Assembly: GCA_965203865.1 (NCBI GenBank)
Contig: OZ241916.1
Span: 1,922,001-1,986,000 of the forward strand
Direction of reading: 5' to 3'
Length of the DNA: 64,000 bases
From: G965200765 sp965203865
GTDB lineage: Bacteria; Pseudomonadota; Gammaproteobacteria; Arenicellales; JAJDZL01
Below are positions 34,079 through 44,200 of the stretch, piece by piece; positions within the stretch are counted from its first letter, which is position 1; every line of letters begins with the position of its first letter. The position numbers and the translations under genes are program-made. Under the pieces are notes generated by a model. The model saw only the letters and a list, made by a program, of their open reading frames with translations. It made no database searches and was not told where the DNA came from.

Positions 34079-35443
34079 GTGAGTAAAAAGGATCAGTTTC
34101 ACAACTTGGATCAACTACGGTCAGAAGGCGATCTGAATCTTTCACCGGAAAGGCTGAAATGGCGGGATGCGCACCTCGATCAAGAAACCAGAAGCTGGTT
34201 GTCAAGAGACGAAGCTGTGTATATACATCAATCCTTGTCTACCCCTTGCCTGGATGTAATTCAAAAGGCTGAAAGTTCCCAGATCCAGAACCTGCAAGGG
34301 AAATCCTATTTTGATTTCCATGGAAACAGTGTTCATCAGGTAGGCTTCGGGCATCCAAAAATCATTGAAGCTGTAAAACAGCAACTCGATGATCTGCCAT
34401 TTTGTCCACGCAGATTTACGAATATACCGGCAATTCTATTTGCCGAAAAACTGGCAGAACTCGCACCGGATGGATTAAACCGAGTGCTACTTGCCCCAAG
34501 TGGTGCCAGTGCGATCGGAATTGCACTGAAACTGGCACGCCATGTATCCGGCAAATTCAAAACAATTTCGATGTGGGATTCATTTCACGGTGCGTCACTT
34601 GATACCATTTCTTTAAGTGGAGAAGCAATTTTTCGAAAAAATGCCGGACCTTTACTTCCCGGTGCTGAACATGTACCGCCACCCAATCCTACGAATTGCC
34701 CGTTTAAATGCGGTGACCGCTGCAATCTGCAATGCGCCGACTATGTGGACTATATTCTCGAGAAGGAAGGTGATGTTGCCGCAGTCGTTTCAGAAACAGT
34801 TTCCAGTGTTCCCTTCTTCCCGCCCAAAGACTATTGGAAAAGGATTCGCGCATCATGCAATCGACATGATGCGCTGTTAATTCTGGATGAGATTCCCCAT
34901 TCTCTGGGTAGAGTTGGTACATTATTTACATTTGAACGATACGGGATCATTCCGGACATGGTTGTGCTCGGCAAAGGATTAGGTGGCGGTGTATTCCCTT
35001 TGGCAGCGGTCATCGCAAGAGATGAATTCAATTCTGTTCAAGAACTCGCATTAGGTCACTACACGCACGAAAAAAATCCAGTTGCCTGCGCCGCAGGCTT
35101 GGCTGTACTGGAAATTTTGGTTGAAGAAAAGCTACCTCAAAACGCAGATAAACTGGGAAAGCAGGCTCTGGATAGGCTGAAAAATACCGTTGTTGGAAAC
35201 AAGTTTATTCGAGAAATTCGCGGATTGGGCCTCTTGATTGGAATTGAACTGAATTCAGGGCAACATAATTCTTCAAAGGTCGCAGAACAAATTTTGTACG
35301 AGTGCTTGAGAAACGGTTTAAGTTTCAAGATTTCCATGGGCAATGTACTCACTCTTGCTCCACCGCTCAATATTTCTTGCAGTGACTTGGACGTGGCTCT
35401 GGATATTTTAACCAACTCGATAAAGAATCAAACCAAACATTGA
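34079..35443 (+). CDS. Class III PLP enzyme, PbfA-like (hydroxy-aminoethylphosphonate ammonia-lyase family)
   Basis: 454 residues from a GTG 13 bp after the preceding gene. It belongs to the class III fold (K299 in VVLGKGLGGGVFPLAA; LLILDEIPHSLGR) but differs from true transaminases. The blocks QSLSTPCLDVI, FDFHGNSVHQVGFGHPKI, FCPRRFTNIPAI, TISMWDSFHGASLDTISLSG, LLPGAEHVPPPN and ALGHYTHEKNPVACAA match what I remember of PbfA, which eliminates ammonia from (R)-1-hydroxy-2-aminoethylphosphonate to give phosphonoacetaldehyde. An extra cysteine cluster (NCPFKCGDRCNLQCADY) is notable. No phosphonate transport or phnX/phnY/phnA genes are near, so the real substrate could be another amino-alcohol derivative. 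Confidence 0.6.
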   Translation: MSKKDQFHNLDQLRSEGDLNLSPERLKWRDAHLDQETRSWLSRDEAVYIHQSLSTPCLDVIQKAESSQIQNLQGKSYFDFHGNSVHQVGFGHPKIIEAVKQQLDDLPFCPRRFTNIPAILFAEKLAELAPDGLNRVLLAPSGASAIGIALKLARHVSGKFKTISMWDSFHGASLDTISLSGEAIFRKNAGPLLPGAEHVPPPNPTNCPFKCGDRCNLQCADYVDYILEKEGDVAAVVSETVSSVPFFPPKDYWKRIRASCNRHDALLILDEIPHSLGRVGTLFTFERYGIIPDMVVLGKGLGGGVFPLAAVIARDEFNSVQELALGHYTHEKNPVACAAGLAVLEILVEEKLPQNADKLGKQALDRLKNTVVGNKFIREIRGLGLLIGIELNSGQHNSSKVAEQILYECLRNGLSFKISMGNVLTLAPPLNISCSDLDVALDILTNSIKNQTKH

Positions 35444-35541
35444 AACTTCCAGGGTGAACAACCAGCCAATTTACAAATACCCTTCACTATCATCTTCTAC
35501 TCTCATAAAAATTTGCTTCTTTAACTTTTTATGAGGCAAAC

Positions 35542-36732
35542 CTAACCAAAATGCGGCACCCCGCCAAAAGCACCGCTACGATAAAGTTTTTGAAGGTTTT
35601 CAGTCCTGCGAATATTAGAAAAATCTTTTATGCTGTATATTGCAGTGCTGCCATTACGATGGTCTTTCTCTGCAATATAGACTTCCTCCTTCTCCAACTT
35701 GTCTAACAGAGTAAAGTCATGAGAAGAACATAATAGCTGAGCACCATGTGGATTTTGCTCTTCACTATGAAACCATCGAATCAGCTCAGCAGTCAGGTCA
35801 GAATGAAATTCGATATCAAAGTCATCGAATATAGCAAGCTCTCCAGTTTCTAAAGAATTGTGAATCAAAGGAAGGAGTTTAACCAAGCTCCTTGTCCCGG
35901 ATGACTCTTCCCGCAAGCCTAAAGGGTATTTCAATCCAGAATGTTCTAATTGCATTTCATTGGAAGATGACTGAGCAATTTTGAATTTTTCAATTCCGAA
36001 ATCGAATTTCGGCAAAATTTCTGATACCTTCTCTACAAGCTCCGGTGAATTAATGTATTCACTATCTGCCCAGTTTTCCTCTAATTTCCAAGAATTTGCC
36101 AAGTTCGATTGACTTGAAGAGAAATTCTTAACCAACAAAGCAAATGGTTCAATTTTAAGTTTCGCCAGAATTGATATTACCGAAGCATTATCAGCAATTA
36201 ATACAGAGCTGAGTCCACCCAGTTGACTTTTTAAATCGCTACTTACATAAGAAATTCTGTCGCGGAATCTTTCGAAAACCCGGCGTGCTCTGCCTTCTGG
36301 AAAATAATGCAGGACTTCGTGTTCAACCCATGAATGCCTTCGCAAGTCATTCTCCCGGTGAATTTCAAGTATATAGCGAAATCGATTATCTTTTCGTGAA
36401 TCAGTTTGGAGTAAATTGCCATCAAATTCGATTTCAACATATGTAGGATTACAATTAAAATCAAATTCTGGAAAATGTAGAACTCCCCTATCAGATTCAT
36501 ATGCAACTGAATCTGACATAAATTCTAACGTGCTCTGCATCGCCTTCAATATGGTTGTCTTTCCAGAACTATTGGGCCCAAAAAATACTACTGCTGTAGG
36601 TAATCTGGTATTTGGTGTTGAAGGGCTTACTCGAAAACGCGGAAGATTAGGTGTGGTTCCAGGAACCCTGAAATCCAATTCGACTCCATCGCGAATGGAT
36701 AAAAAGTTTTCTACAAAAAAACGATGAATCAT
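35542..36732 (-). CDS. AAA-type ATPase (AAA_15/RloA-like), orphan
   Basis: 396 residues. Walker A GPNSSGKTT at 52-60 after the usual FFVENFLSIRDGVELDF start; the ABC-type signature is EESSGTRSLVKLLPLI; the Walker B region is LAIFDDFDIEFHSDL, with D in place of the more common E. The end (NLQKLYRSGAFGGVPHFG) is typical of RloA/OLD-like phage-defence ATPases. The partner (RloB or a nuclease/HEPN gene) usually found next door is absent. Divergent from queG. Confidence 0.78.
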   Translation of the reverse strand: MIHRFFVENFLSIRDGVELDFRVPGTTPNLPRFRVSPSTPNTRLPTAVVFFGPNSSGKTTILKAMQSTLEFMSDSVAYESDRGVLHFPEFDFNCNPTYVEIEFDGNLLQTDSRKDNRFRYILEIHRENDLRRHSWVEHEVLHYFPEGRARRVFERFRDRISYVSSDLKSQLGGLSSVLIADNASVISILAKLKIEPFALLVKNFSSSQSNLANSWKLEENWADSEYINSPELVEKVSEILPKFDFGIEKFKIAQSSSNEMQLEHSGLKYPLGLREESSGTRSLVKLLPLIHNSLETGELAIFDDFDIEFHSDLTAELIRWFHSEEQNPHGAQLLCSSHDFTLLDKLEKEEVYIAEKDHRNGSTAIYSIKDFSNIRRTENLQKLYRSGAFGGVPHFG

Positions 36733-36988
36733 ATCTAAATATCGACACTTTTTCGGTAAAAATTAAACCTTGGCTAAACTATACCAAGAATCAAAAATGA
36801 TTCTTGTTTATTTTTTCGACAATTAAGTCTGTTCGTTTAAATCAGTTTCTTAAGGTGACTTCTCGAAAGGTTGAGTTTCTCGCATCTATCCCAACTAGTG
36901 CTGTTGCTATTGTTACCGTCTTGACTCCGTTACTTTTCATTGATTTTATGCTTTAATTCACGAGTGTTTCCTCTATCAGTCAAATTAA

Positions 36989-38053
36989 ATGGTTAGCCTG
37001 CAATCTACAAGTCTTATTGCACTTGCAAAGAAAATAAAAAGCTGGGGGCAAGAGCTAGGATTTCAGCAAGTTGGCATTGCCGATACTGACTTAACTCAGG
37101 CAGAAGAATTTTTCCTGAATTGGGTGCAGAATAAAATGCACGGCGAACTGAGTTACATGACTCGACACGGTTCAAAAAGAACAAATCCGTCTCAACTCAT
37201 TCCCGGAACTGTTCGTATCATTTCAGTGCGCATGGACTATTTCCCGCCAGAATCCGAAGCAATATCGGAGGTTCTAAAAGAACCAGAATTAGCGTTTATT
37301 TCTCGGTACGCTGTAGGACAAGACTACCATAAGCTGATTCGAAAGCGGCTGGAAAAACTTGCCCAGAAAATACAGAATGAAATTGGACCTTTCGGTTATC
37401 GGGCGTTTGCCGACAGTGCACCCGTTCTTGAAAAACCTGTTGCTCAGAAAGCAGGGTTGGGTTGGACAGGCAAGCACTCCAACCTGATTAATCGCCGTGC
37501 CGGGTCCTGGTTTTTTCTTGGAGAATTGTACACAGACTTGCCTCTTCCTGTTGATTCTCCAGAAACCGACCATTGCGGGCAATGCGATGCCTGTATCAGA
37601 GCCTGCCCAACTGACGCAATAGTCGCACCATATGTTGTTGATGCCAGACGATGTATATCTTACTTGACAATAGAACTGAAAGGGTCAATCCCATTTGAAT
37701 TTCGTCCCTTGATTGGAAACCGAATATTCGGTTGCGATGACTGTCAAATTGTTTGCCCCTGGAACCGGTTTGCAAGTGATTCAGAAGAAAAAGGATTTAC
37801 GGTAAGAAACGGGCTTGACTCGCCGATGCTGGTTGAACTATTCAACTGGACTTACGAACAATTTTATAAATATACAGAAGGTTCTGCCATTCGCCGCCTT
37901 GGATACGAACGCTGGCTTAGAAATATCGCTATCGCACTCGGCAACGCCCCAACAAAGCCTGAAATTGTAATAGCATTAACTCAAAAAAAGAATCATTCAT
38001 CAAAACTCGTTCAAGAGCACGTAAACTGGGCATTGGAACAACACCAAAGTTGA
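36989..38053 (+). CDS. queG: Epoxyqueuosine reductase QueG
   Basis: Final step of queuosine synthesis in tRNA; a cobalamin and Fe-S enzyme. 354 residues. Signatures: AVGQDYHKLIRKRLEKLAQK, RAFADSAPVLEKPVAQKAGL and GWTGKHSNLINRRAGSWFFLG, then two 4Fe-4S motifs CGQCDACIRACP and CDDCQIVCPWN. Length and motifs are normal. Monocistronic. Confidence 0.96.
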   Translation: MVSLQSTSLIALAKKIKSWGQELGFQQVGIADTDLTQAEEFFLNWVQNKMHGELSYMTRHGSKRTNPSQLIPGTVRIISVRMDYFPPESEAISEVLKEPELAFISRYAVGQDYHKLIRKRLEKLAQKIQNEIGPFGYRAFADSAPVLEKPVAQKAGLGWTGKHSNLINRRAGSWFFLGELYTDLPLPVDSPETDHCGQCDACIRACPTDAIVAPYVVDARRCISYLTIELKGSIPFEFRPLIGNRIFGCDDCQIVCPWNRFASDSEEKGFTVRNGLDSPMLVELFNWTYEQFYKYTEGSAIRRLGYERWLRNIAIALGNAPTKPEIVIALTQKKNHSSKLVQEHVNWALEQHQS

Positions 38054-38214
38054 GAGCCAAGTAGTTCAACCCTCAATTTGCACTGACAATAAGTTTCAAA
38101 AGAGCAAATCTTCCAAGGTCAGACAACAATTGGCTAAGAAAAGCGGTTTGTGCAAGGGTACTAATACAGATACAAAATTTGCGCTGAAGAAACACAAGCT
38201 GCTCCCGAAAATCG

Positions 38215-38252
38215 CAACCCTCCAAGCTGAATAAATTCAACCTGGAGGGTTG
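38215..38252 (-). terminator. Rho-independent terminator of the autotransporter gene
   Basis: CAACCCTCCA (38215-38224) pairs with TGGAGGGTTG (38243-38252), and the loop contains a further TGAAT/ATTCA pairing. On the minus strand it comes 42 bp after the autotransporter stop and is followed by CGATTTTC. Queuosine gene transcription from the other side may also end here. Confidence 0.7.
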
Positions 38253-38293
38253 TCTGCAATATCTGAATTAGGTCCGCGCTGCTTCTTTCCTGC

Positions 38294-41200
38294 CTACCAG
38301 CTCATCTGTCCCTTCAGCATGACCCTGTGGTCAGGTCGCTTGCTTCCCGCTTCGCGACGCTCGAACTCCAGGCCCGAGGATATCGCCGAGCCGCCCGCGT
38401 AGCGCATGCCGACGCGGTAGTCCCGCTTGCTGCCGTCTTCCGCTCCGAATCCAACATACGGCGTGTGCAGACCACTCGCTCCATACATTCGGTAGCCGAC
38501 CTCCGTATCCAGACGCGTCGCCAAATTCTTCTCTTCGGACGATGTGCGACTGGCGGCGCTGCTGTCCCAGAGAGAATCAACACCGCTTTCCGCCTTCCCG
38601 TGCGACAGGGACGACCTGTAGGTCATGCCGGTCTCTCGACCATCCACCTGGCACCCTACAGTCAAGCCGGCACCCCACTCCTTCCGGTTGCTTTCATGGT
38701 CCACCAGTACGCGGGTCGTCGCAACCACCTTGATTCCGGTCGCAGAATCGCTGTAGTTGGCGGTGCCACCTACCTCAAAGCCGGTTCCAGTGTCGCCGCT
38801 GCCACCGTCCCAGCGTACGCCGGCTTCGCCCGACAGCCGCAGCGAAGCGCCGGATTCGAGCACACCGCTTTGATGCCTTTCAACTGCAATGCGCATTCCG
38901 TGTGCCCGGGACTTCGAGCCCATCGGACGCTGCTCATCCCCCTCAACCTTGTTCCGCAAACCCCAAGCCTCGCCCTTGAGGTCCACCTGAACCAAGCGAC
39001 CGTCTGTTGAGCCGTCAGTCGAAAACAGGCGATAGCGACCCCCGAAAGCCGCACTGGCCAGCTTCATCTTGCTGGAAGATGACTCGGCCTCATTGTCGTT
39101 GTAGTTGATCTTGCCCCTGCCGTAGCCGACCGATGCCCACAGGCTCGCCGACTCCGACACCGACCAGCCAACATAGGGATTCAGCGTCTTCACCCGAATC
39201 TTCAGCACGCCGCTGCTGCCGCCAATACTGCCCTGATAGCCGAAGCTTCCCTTCGATGCGCCGACTGCCACGCCGAACAGAACCCCGGACTCGCTCAGCG
39301 TGTCGGTGCCAATATTCAAAGACGCCAGCTCGCCGTCCCATGTCAACGTACCCGTACCGCTGCCTGACATCTTGCGATAGTCAACCGAACCCCACACGGT
39401 CAGGATGCCGGAATGCTCCCCGCCGGACGAGCCGTTCGCACTCAGAGCACTCGGCGAGTAGGCGAAGCTCGCACCGTCCAATGAACGGTACAGCGACATC
39501 TCCGAACGCTGCAAGCCGCGGTCCCGCTCGCGGTCGTGCTTCACTGAACGCGCCAGAATTGAAAGCAGGCCGCTGTCTGCAAATCCACCCGTCGAAGGCA
39601 AGTCAGTCGACGGAACATTGACCGGCGGGGCAACCGAAGCGCCGCCGACCACCGAAGCGACCCGGCTGCCGACCGCAGCCACCACGCTCGTGGTAACCTC
39701 GCGTGCAACCTCCGCCACAATCTCCGTGTCTAGCTCGTCCTGCACCAGCTCGTCGTTGTCTTCTATGGTGCCCGTGGCACTGTCGTCTACCAGCGTGTAC
39801 GACGGGTTCGGGCTGCTGAGGGTCACCGTCATCGTCTCGTCAGCCTCCGACAGGATATCCCCGAGCACTGAAACCTCAATCGTCTTGCTGTCGTCGTTCT
39901 CCTCAAACGTCAGCGTACCGGAGACCGCCGTATAGTCGGTACCCGCAGTCGCCGTACCGTCCGAACTGGCGTAGCTTACCGTTGTCCGGGTTTTCGCCGC
40001 CGGATTCATCGTCACCGTGAACGTCAGCGTAGTTGTCTCGTCCTCATCGCCCTCTTCAATGGTTGCATCAGCGATCGAAATGCCCGGGTCGTCGTTGGTT
40101 ATTGTCCCAGTGCCGTTCGCTGTCCCGATCTCTGCATTGCCTGTCGCATTGCTCAGCGTAATAACCACGGTCTCGTCGGGCTCGTTCGCTATGTCCCCAG
40201 TCACTTGCACCGTAATCGTCTTGCTCGTATCCCCTGCAGCAAACGTCAACGTGCTGCCCGTAATCGCCGTGTAGTCGGTACCTGAAGTCGCGGTCCCCGT
40301 ACCCGTATCAGCGTAGCTTACCGTCGTCGCCTGGTAGCTTGCCGGACTCAGCGAAACCGTGAACGTCAGGGTCGCCGAACTGCTGTCGCCCTCCGCCACG
40401 CTCGGCGAGTCGATCGAAAAGCCCGGCGTGTCGTTGTCCCTGATCGTCCCCGTGCCGCTCGCCGTCACGATGGTCGCACCCGAGGCACTGCTCAGCGTGA
40501 CGACCACCGTCTCGTCCGCCTCGTTCACCGTGTCACCCGTCACCGAAACCGTGATCGTCTTGCTCGTATCCCCCGCCGCAAACGTCAGCGTGGTGCTGGC
40601 AGCCAGCGCCGTGAAGTCGGTACCCGAAGTCGCTGTGCTCCCGGTGCCCTCAGCGTAGTTCACCGTCACCTGGGACGACGATGCCGGACTCATCGTCACC
40701 GTGAACACTAGGTTGACAGAGCCGCTGTCGCCCTCCGTCACGCTCGGCGAATCAATCGAAAGCCCCGGATCGTCGTTGGTAATCGTACCGGTGCCGCTCG
40801 CCGTCGAAATGTTCGTACCCGTCGACGCACTGCTCAGTGTGACCACCACGGTCTCGTCCGGCTCGTACGTCGTGTCCCCCGACACCACTATCGTAATCGT
40901 CTTGCTCGTATCCCCCGCCGAAAACGTCAGCGTACCGGACTTCGCCGTGTAGTCGGTGCCGGCAGTCGCGCCATTCGTGGTCCCGTCCGAACTGGCGTAG
41001 TTCACCGTCGCCTGAGCCGCCGGCGCCGGACTCAGCGTCACCGTGAAAGTCAGGTTCGTCGTGCTGCTGTCGCCCTCGTCCACGCTCGGCGAGTTGATCG
41101 AAAACCCCGGCGTATCGTTGTCCGTAATCGTTCCGGTGCCGCTCGCCGTCATAATCCCTGTGCCGGCCGACGCATTGCTCAGCGTGATGATCACCGTCTC

Positions 41201-44200
41201 GTTCGCCTCGTTCGCCGTGTCCCCCGTAACCGATACTGCAAATGTCCGGCTGGTCACTCCCGCCGCAAACGTCAGCGTGCCGGCGGAGACCGCCGCGTAG
41301 TCGGTACCCGAAGTTGCCGTGCCGCCCGTCTGGGCGTAGTCGACCGTGTACTGCGAAGCACCCGCCCCGCTCAGCGTCACGGTGAACGTCATGTTCACCG
41401 AGCCCGTGTCGCCCTCTGTCACTGTCGGCGAATCGATCGAAAATTTCGGATCGTCGTCCACTATCGTACCGGTGCCGCTCGCCGTCGCAATGCCAGTGCC
41501 CGCAGTTGCATTGCTCAATGTGACCACCACGGTCTCGCTCACCCCCTCGTCCAGCGTGTCGCCGGCCACCGAAACCGTAAACGTCTGGCTCGTGCTATTC
41601 GCTGGAAACGTCAGCGTGGTACTGGCGGCAAGCGCCGTGTAGTCGGTTCCCGATATCGCGGTGCCGCCCGTCTGGGCGTAGTCGACCGTGAGCTGCGATG
41701 TGCTTGATGAACTCAGTGAAACTGTGAATGTCATGTCTACCGAGCCGCTGTCGCCTTCCGTCACGCTCGCATTGCTGATCGAAAATTTCGGGTCGTCGTC
41801 CTGGATCGTACCGGTGCCGCTCGCCGTCGAAATGCTGGTCGTCGCATTGCTCAGCTCGATCACCACCGTCTCGCTGCCCTCGTCCGTCGTGTCTCCCGTC
41901 ACCGACACCATAATCGTCTTGCTCGTCTCGTTCGCCGCAAACGTCAGCATGCCGGCAGTGACAGCCGTGTAGTCGGTTCCTGCAGTCGCAGTGCCGCTGC
42001 CCTCGGCGTATTCGACCGTCTGCGTCGTCGACACCGATGCACTCAGCGTCACCTCGAACACCAGGTTCACCGTGCTGCTGTCGCCCTCGACCACGCTCGG
42101 CGAGTTGATCGAAAACGTCAGGTCGTTGTCCGTGATCGTGCCGGTGCCGCTCGCCGTTGCGATGCCGGTCGACGCATTGCTCAGCGTGATCACCACAGTC
42201 TCGTTCCCCTCGCTCACCGTGTCGCCCGTCACCGACACCGTAAACGTCTGGCTCGTCGTATTCGCCGCAAACGTGAGCGTGCCGGAAGCGGAGGATGCCG
42301 TGTAGTCGGTACCCGACGTCGCCGTGCCGCTCGTTCGGGCGTAGCTAACCGTCTGCGCCGTCGACACCGACGCACTCAGCGTTACTGTGAACACCAGGTT
42401 CACCGGGCTGCTGTCGCCCTCAACCACGCTCGGCGAGTTGATCGAAAACGTCAGATCGTTGTCTACTATCGTACCGGTGCCGGTCGCCCTTGCGATGCTG
42501 GTCGACCCGTTGCTCAGCGTAATCACCACCGTCTCGTTCCCCTCGTTCGCCGTGTCGCCCGTCACCGACACTGTAATTGTCTGGGTCGTGGTCCCCGATG
42601 CAAACGTCAGCGTCCCGCCCGAAATGGATGCGTAGTCGGTACCCGAAGTCGCCGTACCCCCAGTCCCCTCGGCCCAGTCCACTGTCTGCGTCGACGAGAT
42701 CGACGCACCCAGCGTCACCGTGAATGTCATGTTCACCGAGCTCGCGTCGCCCTCTGTCACGCTCGTATCGGCGATCGAAAACGCCAGTTCGTTGTCTGTT
42801 ATCGTACCCGTGCCGCTCGCCGTCGAAATGCCGGCGCCGCCCGCCGCACTGCTCAATGTGACCATCAGCGTCTCGTTCCCTTCGTTCAGCGTGTCGCCCG
42901 TCACCGGCACCGTAATGGTCCGAGTCGTCGCATTCGCCGCAAACGTCAGCGTCCCCGAGACCGCCGTGTAGTCGGCTCCCGCCGTCGCCGTGCCGTCCGA
43001 ACTGGCGTAGGCAACCGTGTACTGCGTCGTGCTGGATGCACTCAGCGTCACTGTGAATGTCATATTCACCGGGCTGCTGTCGCCCTCGACCACGCTCGGC
43101 GAGTCGATCGAGAATTTCGGATCGTCGTCCCGTATCGTACCGGTGCCGCTCGCCGTCGTAATGCCGGCGCCGCCCGTCGCATTGCTCAGCGTGACCACCA
43201 CCGTCTCGCCCGCTCCCTCGTCCGTCGTGTCGCCCGTCACCGACACTGTAATCGTCTGGGTCGTCACATTCGGCGCAAACGTCAGCGTGCTGGCGGTAAC
43301 CGCCGTGTAGTCGGTCCCCGAAGTCGCCGTACCGCCTGTTTGCGCATAGCCGACTGTGTACTGCGTTGAGCTTGACGCACTCAGCCTCACTGTGAACGTC
43401 ATGCTCGTCGGGCCGCTGTCACCCTCTGCCGCACTCGTATTGGCAATCGAGAATTTCGGGTCGTCGTCCGCGATCGTCCCGGTGCCGTTCGCCGTCGAAA
43501 TGCCGGTTGTCCCATTGCTCAGCACAATCGCAACTGTCTCGCCCACTCCCTCGTCTTCCGTGTCGCCCCTTACCGAAACCGTAATCGTCTGGCTCGTGGT
43601 TCCCGACGCAAACGTCAGCGTACCGCCCGTAATGGCCGTATAGTCGGTGCCCGAAGTCGCCGACCCCCCGCTGCCCTCGGCCCAGGCCACCGTGTGCTGC
43701 GACGAGGCGGACGCACTCAGCGTCACTGTGAACGTCATGTCCACCGAGCCGCTGTCGCCCTCCGCCACGCTCGGCGAGTTGATCGAAAATGTCAGGTCGT
43801 TGTCCACAATCGTACCGATGCCGCTCGCCGTCGAAATACTGGTCGACGCATTGCTCAGCATGATCACCACCGTCTCGTTCCCTTCGTTCATCGTGTCGCC
43901 CGTCACCGACACCGTGATCGTCTGGCTCGTTGTATTCGCCGCAAACGTCAGCGTGCCGGTGGCGGAGGATGCCGTAAAGTCGGTCCCTGAAGTCGCCGTA
44001 CTGCCGGTACCCTCGGCGTAGCTGACCGTCTGTGCCGTCGAGACCGATGCACTCAGCGTCACTGTGAACACCAGGTTCACCGAACTGCTGTCGCCCTCCG
44101 TCACTCTCGGCGAGTCGATCGAGAATGTCAGGTCGTCGTCCACGATCGTGCCGGTGCCGGTCGATGTCCTGATCCCGGTGCCGGCCGACGAATTGCTCAG

